64,000 nucleotides of DNA, taken from positions 1,426,001 to 1,490,000 of the forward strand of contig CP172536.1 in the NCBI GenBank assembly GCA_044598425.1, written 5' to 3'. The notes below the pieces were generated by a model, which ran no database searches, was not told where the DNA came from, and saw only the letters and a list, made by a program, of their open reading frames with translations. Shown one piece after another: positions 50,955-60,996 of this stretch. The translations under genes were made by a program, and so were the position numbers. The stretch comes from JAEVLT01 sp044598425 (GTDB lineage: Bacteria; Bacillota; Bacilli; Bacillales; Cytobacillaceae). How positions within the stretch are numbered: position 1 is the first letter of the stretch; each line of letters starts with the position of its first letter.

Positions 50955-51926
50955 ATGAAATTAACCTTAAAAGCTTCCAAAAATTCTTTAAATGCATCAC
51001 CTATTCAATTGGACAGATTAAATAAGAAAAGTAGAATCAAAAGAATTCTTGAAAACTATGAGCTTTACCTTTTTATATTGCCTGCCATCATTTATTTTCT
51101 TGTATTCCAATATATACCAATGTACGGGGTGCTGATTGCGTTTAAAGACTTTACTGCTTCCCTAGGCATTTTAGGAAGCCCATGGGTAGGAATGCAACAA
51201 TTTGACCGTTTTTTTCATAATTATCAATTTTGGACGTTAATCAAAAACTCACTTGGTTTAAGTGTATTCCAATTAATCATTGGATTTCCGCTACCAATTA
51301 TCATTGCCTTGTTATTAAACCAGATGGTTCAAGAAAGATACAAGCGGGTTGTCCAAACCATTATTTACGCTCCGCACTTTGTTTCAACAGTAGTGCTTGC
51401 AGGAATGGTGTTCGTCTTCTTTTCTGACAAGGGGCTTATCAATAGTATGATTATGCTCTTTGGAGGCAAGTCGATTTCGTTTATGGCTGAACCTGGCTGG
51501 TTCCAGCCACTGTACATAGGTTCAGGAGTTTGGCAGGAAACAGGGTGGGCATGTATTGTCTATCTAGCGGCATTAGCCGGAGTCAGCCCTGAAATTCATG
51601 AAGCTGCGATCATGGATGGGGCGAACAAGTGGCAGCGAATCTGGCATGTTGATATTCCAGCCATAATGCCGACAGCCATTATCCTTTTGATTCTTGCTGT
51701 AGGAAATATTATGAACCTTGGTTTTGAAAAGGCTTACTTGTTGCAAACGCCACTAAATCAGCCGTCAGCAGAAATTATTCCTACCTATGTATACAAAGTG
51801 GGTCTTCAGCAAGCAGAATACAGCTTTGGAGCAGCCGTTGGATTATTCAATTCTGTAGTAAATCTCGTTTTGCTTTGGATTGTCAATAAAGCAGCGAAGA
51901 AATTTTCCGGCTCAGGGCTATGGTAA
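50955..51926 (+). CDS. ABC sugar permease, LplB/YtcP-type subunit 1
   Basis: A 323-residue inner-membrane permease with six helices. The cytoplasmic EAA loop is EAAIMDGANKWQRIWHVDIPAIMP (residues about 215-238), which docks on the ATPase. The N-terminal YLFILPAIIYFLVFQYIPMYGVLIAFKDF is typical of the LplB family importing complex oligosaccharides. No ATPase gene lies in the locus, so a shared MsmX-type ATPase is expected. Overlaps nothing; the second permease follows 13 bases later. Confidence 0.92.
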   Translation: MKLTLKASKNSLNASPIQLDRLNKKSRIKRILENYELYLFILPAIIYFLVFQYIPMYGVLIAFKDFTASLGILGSPWVGMQQFDRFFHNYQFWTLIKNSLGLSVFQLIIGFPLPIIIALLLNQMVQERYKRVVQTIIYAPHFVSTVVLAGMVFVFFSDKGLINSMIMLFGGKSISFMAEPGWFQPLYIGSGVWQETGWACIVYLAALAGVSPEIHEAAIMDGANKWQRIWHVDIPAIMPTAIILLILAVGNIMNLGFEKAYLLQTPLNQPSAEIIPTYVYKVGLQQAEYSFGAAVGLFNSVVNLVLLWIVNKAAKKFSGSGLW

Positions 51927-51939
51927 GGAGAGATTTCTA

Positions 51940-52839
51940 ATGGAAAAAAAAGCAAAAAAAATTAAATCGAAAGAAGATAAAATTTTTGATACTATCAACC
52001 TTACTTTTTTAACTCTTGTTTGTCTCGCAGTATTATATCCACTATATTTCATTATTATTGCGAGTTTCAGCAATCCAGATATGGTTTACAACGGTCAAGT
52101 TTGGCTGATTCCAAAAGGCATCACGTTTGAAGGGTACAAACGGATTTTCAGTGACCCGAAAATTTGGATTGGATACAAAAATACCATTGAGTACACGGTA
52201 TTAGGAACCACTATACAAGTATTGCTAACGCTTATGGCAGCATACGCGCTTTCTCGCAAGGACTTCTACGGAAAAACATTCTTTATGATGATGATTCTAT
52301 TTACCATGTTTTTTAATGGCGGACTCATCCCGACTTATCTTGTAGTCAAACAATTGGGCATGCTTAATACGATTTGGGCAATGATCCTTCCCAAGGCAGT
52401 GGCGGTTTGGAATTTAATCGTGGCAAGAAGTTTCTTTGAAAGCAACATCCCGAATGAACTGTTGGAAGCAGGGAGAATCGATGGATGTTCTAACACCAAG
52501 TTTTTCTTGAAAGTGGTTCTTCCACTTTCGAAACCGATTATTGCGGTTATGGTTCTATTTTATGCTGTAGGGCAGTGGAATTCCTACTTTGATGCTCTCA
52601 TTTATTTAAATGATGAAAGTCTCTATCCGCTCCAACTCATTTTACGGAACATCCTAATACAAAATCAGCTTAGTGTTAAAATGTTAAGCGATCTCGATAA
52701 CCTGGCAGCTCAGCAACAAGTTGGCGAAATTATCAAATATGGCATTATCATTGTAGGCGCTCTTCCTTTGTTAATCGTTTATCCTTTTGTTCAAAAGCAT
52801 TTTGTAAAAGGTGTCTTAATTGGTGGTGTAAAGGGATAA
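51940..52839 (+). CDS. ABC sugar permease, LplC/YtcP-type subunit 2
   Basis: A 299-residue six-helix permease with EAA loop EAGRIDGCSNTKFFLKVVLPLSKP. The ATG at 51940 follows AAGGAGAG; the open frame upstream overlaps the end of subunit 1 and is not used. Forms the heterodimeric channel with the preceding gene product. Confidence 0.92.
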   Translation: MEKKAKKIKSKEDKIFDTINLTFLTLVCLAVLYPLYFIIIASFSNPDMVYNGQVWLIPKGITFEGYKRIFSDPKIWIGYKNTIEYTVLGTTIQVLLTLMAAYALSRKDFYGKTFFMMMILFTMFFNGGLIPTYLVVKQLGMLNTIWAMILPKAVAVWNLIVARSFFESNIPNELLEAGRIDGCSNTKFFLKVVLPLSKPIIAVMVLFYAVGQWNSYFDALIYLNDESLYPLQLILRNILIQNQLSVKMLSDLDNLAAQQQVGEIIKYGIIIVGALPLLIVYPFVQKHFVKGVLIGGVKG

Positions 52840-52923
52840 ATGTTTATAAATTCATTAATGATGAGGGGGAAAAGAAAGAAAAAACGCTGTTTGAAAATAA
52901 AAAAGTAAAAGGGGAGAAGAAAA

Positions 52924-54516
52924 TTGAAAAAGTCAAAATTCACAAAATCATTGGTTGCTTCAATTGGTTTAATGACTGTTCTAGCTGGATGCACAAGCAA
53001 TACCACTTCAACAGCTAAAAAAGTAGTTGTCAAAATGAATTCAACCGGATTGCCAATTATAGACAAGACAGTTTCGTTAAATTTTGTTTCACCAAAATCT
53101 TCTTTAGCACCAAACTTTTCAGATATGACCATTTTCAAAGATTTACAGAAGAAAACAAATGTTCAAATTAAGTGGAATAACATCCCATCAGATGGATATC
53201 AAGAAAAGAAAAACCTCTTGTTATCAAGTGGTGATCTGCCAGATGCATTTTACAACTCTGGATTCACTGATACAGATATAGTGAAATACTCTAAAGATGG
53301 AACCATTATTCCGCTCGATAATTTAATTGATAAATATATGCCAAATTTGAAGAAGCGTTTAGAAGAAAGGCCGGAGCTTAAAAAAGTGATTACAGCACCG
53401 GACGGTCACATTTATTCGTTGCCTCGGGCAGAAGAAATGGATCTTGTCGATCTTCCTAATACAATGTACATAAATAAAACTTGGCTCAACAAGTTAGGAT
53501 TGAAAATGCCGACTACTCTTCAAGAATATCATGATGTACTACAAGCATTTAAAACCAAAGATCCAAACGGAAACGGAAAAGCAGACGAAATCGGTTTATC
53601 TTACTTATTTAATGGATGGACTGGAAATTTTGGCGATATGATCGCTACGTTCGGGGTTCCGGACAACAACGATCACCGTATTGTTCGCAATGGAAAGGTT
53701 ATCTTCACTGCTATTCAGCCGGAATACAAACAAGCTATCTCTTATTTTCATAACTGGGTAAAAGAAGGTTTGATTGATCCAGAAGCAACAACTCAAGACC
53801 AAGCAAAATTATTTGCAAAAGGAAAAACAAAAGATGAAACATTAGGTTCCTTTATTTGGTGGGAAGCGACAGAATTAGTTGGTACGGATCATGAAAAGGA
53901 TTATATGATTTTACCACCATTAAAAGGGCCGGATGGAAAAATCGTTGTTGGCCGCTCGAATTATTCTGAATATAGTCGTGATGCCTTTGTTATCACAAAA
54001 GCAGATAAATATCCGGAAATTACAGCACGTTGGGTTGACCAATTATATGATCCAAAAGAATCTGCTCAGGTTGATTGGGGTCCTATCGGAGAGATATATA
54101 AAGAAGATACGAATGGCATGCTTGTAAATAAAGAACTGCCTCCTGGTGTAGCAATGGGCGAATATCGTCAAAAAGTAGCTCCCGGCGGGCCATTCATCGT
54201 ATTGAAGCAAGATTTTGGAAAAGTTGTCGAGATGGAACCGCGCGCAAAAGAGCGGTTAAAGATCTTAGATCAGTACTATCGTCAATTTGAAGAAAAAGAG
54301 AAGTATCCGCAAGTGTTCTTTAATGCAGAAGATACTCAACGTATTAACCAGTTGCAAACAGATATCACCCAGTTTGTCAACCAGAAGCAAGCTCACTGGC
54401 TGCAAGATGGCGGCATAGAAAAAGAATGGGATAGCTATGTGAAGCAGTTGAGCCAAATGGGACTTCCTGAACTGATGAAGCTCTATCAAAAAGGGCTAGA
54501 CAACTTTAACAAATAA
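52924..54516 (+). CDS. ABC transporter sugar-binding lipoprotein (LplA/YtcQ-type)
   Basis: A 530-residue extracellular binding protein. It starts at TTG 52924 after GGGGAG. A lipoprotein signal peptide is clear: MKKSKFTKSLVASIGLMTVL then AGC, with the lipidated Cys at residue 23. The large size and KDLQKKTNVQIKWN...LPDAFYNSGF fold elements match the family binding long oligosaccharides. Delivers substrate to the two upstream permeases. Confidence 0.92.
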   Translation: MKKSKFTKSLVASIGLMTVLAGCTSNTTSTAKKVVVKMNSTGLPIIDKTVSLNFVSPKSSLAPNFSDMTIFKDLQKKTNVQIKWNNIPSDGYQEKKNLLLSSGDLPDAFYNSGFTDTDIVKYSKDGTIIPLDNLIDKYMPNLKKRLEERPELKKVITAPDGHIYSLPRAEEMDLVDLPNTMYINKTWLNKLGLKMPTTLQEYHDVLQAFKTKDPNGNGKADEIGLSYLFNGWTGNFGDMIATFGVPDNNDHRIVRNGKVIFTAIQPEYKQAISYFHNWVKEGLIDPEATTQDQAKLFAKGKTKDETLGSFIWWEATELVGTDHEKDYMILPPLKGPDGKIVVGRSNYSEYSRDAFVITKADKYPEITARWVDQLYDPKESAQVDWGPIGEIYKEDTNGMLVNKELPPGVAMGEYRQKVAPGGPFIVLKQDFGKVVEMEPRAKERLKILDQYYRQFEEKEKYPQVFFNAEDTQRINQLQTDITQFVNQKQAHWLQDGGIEKEWDSYVKQLSQMGLPELMKLYQKGLDNFNK

Positions 54517-54537
54517 AAATCTCTATCCCATTCTTCA

Positions 54538-54580
54538 GATAAGGCAGAATATAAGGGAGCAGCCTTCGTTCTGCCTTATC
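54538..54580 (+). terminator. Stable hairpin after the binding-protein gene
   Basis: GATAAGGCAGAA and TTCTGCCTTATC form a perfect 12-bp stem around a 19-base loop. The following sequence is only moderately T-rich, so it may be a partial terminator or an mRNA-stabilising hairpin that keeps binding-protein expression high relative to the glycosidase. Confidence 0.7.
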
Positions 54581-54682
54581 AGCCTATTTTATCACAATAA
54601 TGAGGTATGTGAAAACGATGATATAATTTGGGTTAGGGCATTCCCTACCCCAAAAATGGTAACAAAGGAGAACAGACCATTT

Positions 54683-56194
54683 ATGAAACTTGAAGAAAAT
54701 GAATTGCCTAATTCAGAAAAGTATTATAAAGAAGTTTTTCGACCACAGTTTCATTTTTCGCCTAAAGCGAATTGGATGAATGATCCGAATGGAATGGTTT
54801 ATTATGAGGGGGAATACCATCTTTTTTATCAGTATCATCCTTTTGATACAATTTGGGGGCCAATGCATTGGGGCCATGCAGTCAGTAAGGATTTGATTCA
54901 CTGGGAGCACTTGCCAATCGCATTATTTCCAGATGAGAATGGAACGATATTTTCCGGAAGTGCAGTTGTAGACCACAACGATTCAACAGGATTTTTTAAT
55001 GGCGGTTCTGGACTGGTCGCGATTTTTACACATGCTGATCAATATCCAGATTCAGGTCGGCCGAGACAAAGACAAAGTATCGCATTCAGTTGTGATAAAG
55101 GGCGGACCTGGCATATGTATGAGGGGAATTCAGTATTATCAGATGAAAAGTACCTTGATTTTCGCGATCCGAAAGTTTTTTGGCACGAAGAAACGAATAA
55201 ATGGATCATGATCTTGGCAGTAGGTAATCATGTTCGGTTCTATAGCTCACCAAATTTAAAATCTTGGAAATTTGCAAGTTCCTTTGGTGTTGATGCTGGG
55301 TCACATAGTGGCGTATGGGAATGCCCGGATTTATTTAAATTGCCAGTTGAAAATTCGAATGACGATAAGTGGGTCATGATTGTGAGCATTGGTGATGACC
55401 CGGCATATCCTGAAGGTTCGCGAACGCAATACTTTATTGGTGATTTTGACGGTTCAACCTTTATGAATGAGAACCCAAACGAAACGGTTCTGTGGCTTGA
55501 CTACGGTAGAGATAATTATGCAGGAGTGACTTGGTCAGATATGCCTGCTGAAGACGGGCGCCGAATTTTTATCGGTTGGATGAGTAACTGGAAATATGCA
55601 AACAACACGCCAACAAAAGGCTGGAGAAGTGCCATGACACTTCCTCGTGAATTGAAACTTAAAAAAACAACAAAGGGTGTAAGGTTGATTCAAACTCCTA
55701 TTGCTGAATTAAGAAATCTTCGAGGAGAGGAGTTAAAGCTGAATGATGTAATTATTAATCAGAGTGCCGATCCTATTTTTTCAGAAATAAACGGGAAATC
55801 ATTCGAAATCATTGCCGAGTTCGAATTGGATTCTGCATTAGCATTTGGTTTTAGCTTGCGAAAGTCGAAAAATGAGAAAACGGTAATTGGCTTTGATGTA
55901 GTTAAACAAGAATTGTTCATTGACCGTATAAATTCAGGTGAAACTTCTTTCAATCCGTATTTTCCATGTAAACACTCAGCAACGATCGAACCAAAACAGA
56001 ATCGAATAAAAATGCATATTTTTGCGGATTGGTCTTCTGTCGAAGTTTTTGCGAACAATGGAGAGCTTGCAATGACCGATTTGATTTTTCCAAACAGTAC
56101 AAGTGAAGGATTTGAAGTATTTGCGGTTGATGGTAATGTTACACTCGTATCGTTAAAGTTCTATCATTTAAAGTCTAGTTGGAGAGAGCATTAA
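54683..56194 (+). CDS. GH32 fructan/sucrose hydrolase, cytoplasmic
   Basis: A 503-residue glycoside hydrolase family 32 enzyme. The three active-site motifs are present: WMNDPNG with nucleophile Asp34, FRDP with Asp162, and WECPD with acid/base Glu213. A five-bladed propeller is followed by the C-terminal beta-sandwich. There is no signal peptide, so it hydrolyses imported beta-fructosides (levan or inulin oligosaccharides, or sucrose) inside the cell. ATG 54683 is chosen because AAAGGAG lies upstream; an ATG at 54656 is before that site. Exact linkage preference cannot be read. Confidence 0.92.
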   Translation: MKLEENELPNSEKYYKEVFRPQFHFSPKANWMNDPNGMVYYEGEYHLFYQYHPFDTIWGPMHWGHAVSKDLIHWEHLPIALFPDENGTIFSGSAVVDHNDSTGFFNGGSGLVAIFTHADQYPDSGRPRQRQSIAFSCDKGRTWHMYEGNSVLSDEKYLDFRDPKVFWHEETNKWIMILAVGNHVRFYSSPNLKSWKFASSFGVDAGSHSGVWECPDLFKLPVENSNDDKWVMIVSIGDDPAYPEGSRTQYFIGDFDGSTFMNENPNETVLWLDYGRDNYAGVTWSDMPAEDGRRIFIGWMSNWKYANNTPTKGWRSAMTLPRELKLKKTTKGVRLIQTPIAELRNLRGEELKLNDVIINQSADPIFSEINGKSFEIIAEFELDSALAFGFSLRKSKNEKTVIGFDVVKQELFIDRINSGETSFNPYFPCKHSATIEPKQNRIKMHIFADWSSVEVFANNGELAMTDLIFPNSTSEGFEVFAVDGNVTLVSLKFYHLKSSWREH

Positions 56195-56227
56195 AAAAGT
56201 ATTATTTACAGAAAAAGGAGAAATCTC

Positions 56228-56812
56228 ATGAATATCCTTAATAGTAGATTTATTCATTATACCGAAAGACTGGTTGACCTGTTTTTAGTAAATTTATTAT
56301 GGTTACTCATGTGTATACCTGTTGTTACCATCTTTCCTGCAACAGTATCCATGTATGGAGTAATAAGAAAGTGGATAATGGGGAACGAAAGCAATGGAAT
56401 TTTCAAAACTTATTTCACATTATTTAGGGAATGTTTTTTACAAAGTTTTGGGATTTCGGTATTATGGACTGCATTAGGGTATTTTATCTACCTGGATTTT
56501 CGCATCTTGCTTTTGACAAATTCTTTATTGAATCTACTATTAATGGGTATTCTCGGGGTTTTATCCTTATTTTTCTTCTCCATTACGGTTTACCTCTTTC
56601 CGATAATGGCTCATTTTAATACAAAATGGAAAAATGTAATTAAAAATTCTCTCACAATGACAATTACAAATCCTTTGGAAACTATCTTGTTACTATTTAT
56701 TTTATTCCTATCAGTATATCTAATATATTTAATTCCACTATTGATGTTTGTTCTCGGAAGTATATCTGCTTACACTTCATATAATATTTTCCACAAGTTG
56801 CTTATGGGCTGA
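56228..56812 (+). CDS. YesL-like DUF624 membrane protein
   Basis: A 194-residue protein with about five membrane helices, beginning MNILNSRFIHYTERLVDLFLVNLLWLL, characteristic of DUF624/YesL proteins that sit in oligosaccharide ABC-transporter operons. AAAGGAG precedes the ATG. Function is unknown; context suggests a helper for sugar uptake. Last gene of the fructan locus. IS66 copy 2 and a broken LysR gene follow. Confidence 0.85.
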   Translation: MNILNSRFIHYTERLVDLFLVNLLWLLMCIPVVTIFPATVSMYGVIRKWIMGNESNGIFKTYFTLFRECFLQSFGISVLWTALGYFIYLDFRILLLTNSLLNLLLMGILGVLSLFFFSITVYLFPIMAHFNTKWKNVIKNSLTMTITNPLETILLLFILFLSVYLIYLIPLLMFVLGSISAYTSYNIFHKLLMG

Positions 56813-57059
56813 TTTTCGATAATTTCATTTAATTGTTTTCTCTCATCTGAACTTTTTTAAAAAGTTTACAAAGGCATTAACAGCTGACAGGGAAAGGGAT
56901 CTTTTTCGATAGAGCAGCCATGTATTTCTTGTTACGGTTGGTGATTCCTTTTGGTTAATTTTATTTTGTGTACAGTAAGCCCCCAATCAAACAACGCATA
57001 TAAACACGCAGCGCCTCCTGGTACTATGAATGTATCAATTTATGGGAGGTGCTTTTCAA

Positions 57060-57254
57060 ATGCCGCAACAAAAACTTACAATTGTCCCCGTTACATTACA
57101 TTCCGAATACAAAGTTTCAAATAAATCCACTTCATCATCAACCTCTGCTAATAACGTTTGCACGATCAAAACGGCAAACGTAGAAATCTCCTTCTCCAAC
57201 GGCGTGGATGAGCACATCATCCAAACGGTTATGAGGGAGCTGAAATATCTGTGA
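57060..57254 (+). CDS. tnpA: IS66 accessory protein TnpA, copy 2
   Basis: Identical in sequence to the 64-residue TnpA of copy 1 (7634-7828), with the same GGGAGGTG site and the same overlap with tnpB. Confidence 0.75.
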   Translation: MPQQKLTIVPVTLHSEYKVSNKSTSSSTSANNVCTIKTANVEISFSNGVDEHIIQTVMRELKYL

Positions 57255-57604
57255 AACACGACTATACAAGTGTGAAAAATATTTACATCATTTGTGGAAA
57301 GACCGACATGCGAAAAGGCATTGATGGATTAGCCACATTGATCCAAGATTCTTTTGAACTGGATCCATATGGTGATTCCATTTTCTTATTTGCTGGCTGG
57401 AGTAAGGATCGCTATAAATGTTTGTATTTCGACGGTGATGGCTTCGCCATGCTTTATAAACGTTTGGATAATGGCAAATTGCAATGGCCCAAAGACGAAA
57501 ATGAGGTACGCAAACTTTCTCAGCAGGAGGTTCGATGGCTGCTCGAAGGGTTATCAATCCAACAGCCAAAGGCAATTCAACCATCTCCAAGAGGTGTATT
57601 CTAA
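57251..57604 (+). CDS. tnpB: IS66 accessory protein TnpB, copy 2
   Basis: Identical to the 117-residue IS66 Orf2 protein of copy 1 (7825-8178); contains YIICGKTDMRKGIDGLA. Confidence 0.93.
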   Translation: MKHDYTSVKNIYIICGKTDMRKGIDGLATLIQDSFELDPYGDSIFLFAGWSKDRYKCLYFDGDGFAMLYKRLDNGKLQWPKDENEVRKLSQQEVRWLLEGLSIQQPKAIQPSPRGVF

Positions 57605-57660
57605 ATTTGTTAAACCACTATTTTTTTCTTTATTCCGCTGTTCGAACTAGTTATAATAAG

Positions 57661-59265
57661 ATGAATGAAACCGAACGAAAAGTGGTGAATGGTGTGGCGA
57701 ACGCTTCTTCTGCGAATGAAAATCAAAACGAGAAATTAATTCGGCTGCTCGAAGAGCAATTGGCTCATTCGAATCAACAAAACAAAGAATTATCAAAACA
57801 GATCGAAGCGTTAACCGAACAAGTACGCCATTTAACTAAACTTTTATTTGGATCAAAAACTGAAAAAACGAAATATAACGTGCCAGACGGGCAAGGCTCA
57901 TTATTTGATGATGACCCGGCTTTTAGCGAACCTGAGCACACAGAAGAACAAAGCCAACAGACAATATCTTATACTGTTGTACGAAAAGTTCAATCGAAAA
58001 AACGAAATGACTCTTTGCATCAAGATATTGAAATAGAAGCAATTCACCATCATCCGGAAAATACGATTTGTGACTGTTGCCAAGGGCAAATGATTGAAAT
58101 TGGCAGTACAATCGTCCGTGAAGAGGCAAAATTTATTCCTGCGAAAATGATGAAAGTGCAACACATTGAACATGCGTATGAGTGTAAAGACTGCAAAAGT
58201 GATTCATCACAGCCAGCGCAAATCAAACGTGGGAAAGCACCACAACCAGCGATTCAGCGTAGCATCGCAAGCCCTAGCGTGCTTGCCAAAGTTATTTATG
58301 ATAAATTTGTACAATACTTACCCCTTTACCGCCAGGTTAAGGAATGGGATCGCTATGGCCTTGATACAAATGATAAAAACCTTTCGAATTGGGTCATCCG
58401 TACAGCACAGGATTGGCTTTTACCTATTTACGAACGAATGAAAGAGTTGATGATGGCTAAATCTGTTTTGCATGTAGATGAAACATATGGACAAATTATC
58501 AATCGATCCGATGGGAAATCCGGTCAGATCAATGCATATAATTGGGTGTCTCGAAGTGTTCCATGCCAAGGACCACCAATAACTCTCTTTCATAGCGCAT
58601 TATCACGGGCTCGATCTGTCCTTGAAGGTTTCATTGAAGGCTTTTCTGGAACGATCGTTTGCGATGGTTATTCCGCCTATGATAAGTTGGAAGGCGTTAC
58701 ATTCGCGAATTGTTGGGCCCATGTTCGTCGTTATTGGCTGAAAGCAGACAGCAAAAATGGCCGAATTGGAGTGGGCTATTGCGATGAATTATATCAACTC
58801 GAAAGGAAATTTAAACATTTGTCTCCGAGTAAACGAAGAAAAAAACGCCAAAAATACTCGAAGCCAATTGTAGATAAATTCTTTGAGTGGGTTGAAACGT
58901 CACCATTCTACGGAAAAAATGCCCTTGCTAAAGCAGCTGAATACACATTGAACAGGGTAGATGGACTAAAAGCATTCTTGAATGATGGGCGCATTGAAAT
59001 TGATAATAATCCAGCAGAAAATGCCATCCGTCCCAACGTTCTAGGAAGAAAAAATTGGCTCTTCAGTGTTAGTGAAGCCGGCGCAAAAGCGAACGCCATT
59101 TGTTTGAGTATCGCAGAAACAGCCAAAAGTAACGGCGTTGATTTCTATGAATACATAAAGAAACTTTTAACGGACCTACCGAATCTTGGCATCCATCAAA
59201 ACCCTGAAATTTTAGACCAATACATGCCTTGGTCAAAAATGATCCAGGCAGAATGCAGTAAATAA
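57661..59265 (+). CDS. tnpC: IS66 transposase TnpC, copy 2
   Basis: Identical to the 534-residue transposase of copy 1 (8235-9839), with the coiled coil, zinc site and DDE residues intact, so this copy can also supply active transposase. Confidence 0.95.
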   Translation: MNETERKVVNGVANASSANENQNEKLIRLLEEQLAHSNQQNKELSKQIEALTEQVRHLTKLLFGSKTEKTKYNVPDGQGSLFDDDPAFSEPEHTEEQSQQTISYTVVRKVQSKKRNDSLHQDIEIEAIHHHPENTICDCCQGQMIEIGSTIVREEAKFIPAKMMKVQHIEHAYECKDCKSDSSQPAQIKRGKAPQPAIQRSIASPSVLAKVIYDKFVQYLPLYRQVKEWDRYGLDTNDKNLSNWVIRTAQDWLLPIYERMKELMMAKSVLHVDETYGQIINRSDGKSGQINAYNWVSRSVPCQGPPITLFHSALSRARSVLEGFIEGFSGTIVCDGYSAYDKLEGVTFANCWAHVRRYWLKADSKNGRIGVGYCDELYQLERKFKHLSPSKRRKKRQKYSKPIVDKFFEWVETSPFYGKNALAKAAEYTLNRVDGLKAFLNDGRIEIDNNPAENAIRPNVLGRKNWLFSVSEAGAKANAICLSIAETAKSNGVDFYEYIKKLLTDLPNLGIHQNPEILDQYMPWSKMIQAECSK

Positions 59266-60128
59266 ATGAAATAAGCCGTATATTTGATTAAAAAAATCAG
59301 GATATACGGCTATTTGTAATGCGCACCGGAAAGGTGCGCTAATTTTTTATAATTCGGGCTTACTGTGTACATCATCGTCGCTTTTTAAGCACATTGCTAG
59401 GAGAAATGCATAGCCGAGTCCCATGAGAACCATTTCTTTGCAAGTATCTATACGGTCTACCTCCATTGTAACGGTAGGAGGCTGCTCAAACGTTTTCTGC
59501 AACCAATTATCAATCGCTGTTTTTAACGATTGATCCGTTTCATAATTCACTCTTGGTAAATTAGTTAGCTCCTTTAATTTTTTATTTGGTTCTTTTGAAA
59601 CAATTACAATTGGCTCTTCAAGAAATAAATTGTTTTTCTTCCGGCCAAACATAATTTTCCCGGGCTCTAGCAAGGTGGACTTCTTCTTTATGAAGTTTGT
59701 GGTTAATTTCAACACACCAGCCGGTTTTTACATGGATTTCAACATCGGGATAATGACTCACAAAATCTTTTAAAATAGCAGGGAGCTTGTATCGTGCAAA
59801 AATACTGGAAACGCCAATTTTAAATTCCCTTTGATTTCTTTATCCATATTTTGTATAAATTTCTTTTTATTTCTGAGCTGAAGGATCATATTTCTTGCAT
59901 ATTGGGCCAGATATTCGCCTTGAAGTGAATTCTACTCATCTTTTTCCTCTAATCACAATCATTGTTCCAAATTCCCTTTCCAATTTCTGTGATCGATCAG
60001 TCAATGCAGGCTGAGAAATATAAAGTTTTCCCCAGCTTTTTAAATATTCCGCTCTTCAAAAATAGTCTTAAGAATAATCCAATCCTTCTCATCCATAACA
60101 TCAAGCATCACCTCGTATATTAGTAGTA

Positions 60129-60996
60129 AGAGCTCTTTCTAGAAGAATTTCCCTGATCAAACGCATGTTGGAAGCAGCGGAAAAAAGTCAGGTTACACAA
60201 CTTAAGATCGGAATGGAAGCTACTGATCAAGATAGTTGGCATCTTGCCCACTATCTGAAAGATCAATTGAAGGGTTATGAGCCCCGTTTCCAGTCCTTTA
60301 TCTACACGTTAAATGCGAGAAAAGTCGCTCGTTTCAAGAAAGGCTATGATTCTTTGCCAAAGAACGACCGAATAGATGCCTGGGTCATCGCTGACCACTT
60401 GCGATTTGGTCGACTACTTAATGAAATGAAAGATGCAGTTCAATATGAAGCTCTGCAACGCCTTACAAGAACGAGATTTCATTTCATGAAAGAAATTGGG
60501 CGAAATAAAACCTATTTTTTAAATCAGCTTTTCTTGAAATTCAGTGGATTGCGTCAAGACAATCCTTTTTCGAATACATTTGGTACTACTAGCTTAGCTG
60601 TGATTGAAGAGTTAGAGCCTGAAACGATTGCCGAAATGAGTATTGAGGATCTGGTTAAATTTCTACAGGATAAAGGTAAAAATCGCTTTGAAAACCCAGA
60701 GGAATTGGCCAAGTATCTTCAAAAGTTGGCTCGAACTTCCTATCGTTTAGACAAAGAAAGCCATGCAAGACCCAGTGAATATTTCCTTATCCGTTACGTT
60801 AAGCACCAATCAACATATAGAATCACAGGTAAAACGCTTGGATAAAGAGATTGCCAAACTCATGAAAGGCATTCCACAAACATTAACTTCCGTTAAAGGA
60901 ATTGGCGACGTGTTTGGAGCTGGTTTAATCGCCGAGATTGGTGACAGTAAATCCGTTAAGAAAAATCACAAAATACAAAAAAATAAAAAAATTTAA
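60129..60996 (+). pseudogene. IS110-family transposase, truncated and frameshifted
   Basis: A frame from about 60129 (RALSRRISLIKRMLEAAEKS, then LKIGMEATDQDSWHLAHYL) encodes most of an IS110 DEDD domain, with LNARKVARFKKGYDSLPKNDRIDAWVIA. The first catalytic Asp region is missing at the N-terminus. A frameshift near 60770 moves to another frame that holds the Transposase_20 part (LTSVKGIGDVFGAGLIAEIG), which then ends early. Both ends are lost, so it is inactive. Confidence 0.85.

Larger units (their letters stand above)
56975..59363 (+). mobile_element. IS66-family insertion sequence, copy 2 (2389 bp)
   Basis: Same length, ends and gene content as copy 1 at 7549-9937 and in the same orientation. 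Flanked by its own 8-bp target duplication TGTGTACA (56967-56974 and 59364-59371), so it arose by an independent transposition rather than by a duplication of the region. It lies within the LysR pseudogene. Confidence 0.97.
56843..60096 (-). pseudogene. LysR-family regulator, frameshifted and split by IS66
   Basis: Leftward remnants of one LysR regulator lie on both sides of IS66 copy 2. Right of the IS: a broken helix-turn-helix (MDEKDWIILKTIFEERNI, then in other frames YISQPALTDRSQKLEREFG) and an intact part of the effector domain (59715-59364, with PTVTMEVDRIDTCKEMVLMG). Left of the IS: the C-terminus (KIKLT, then frame-shifted VTRNTWLLYRKRSLSLSAVN to the stop at 56843). At least three frameshifts precede or accompany the IS, so the gene was already decaying. 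Confidence 0.85.

Noticed and set aside
7549..59363. Assembly duplication as the cause of the two identical IS66 copies
   Set aside because: Each copy has a different 8-bp target duplication and different flanks, which shows two real insertions.
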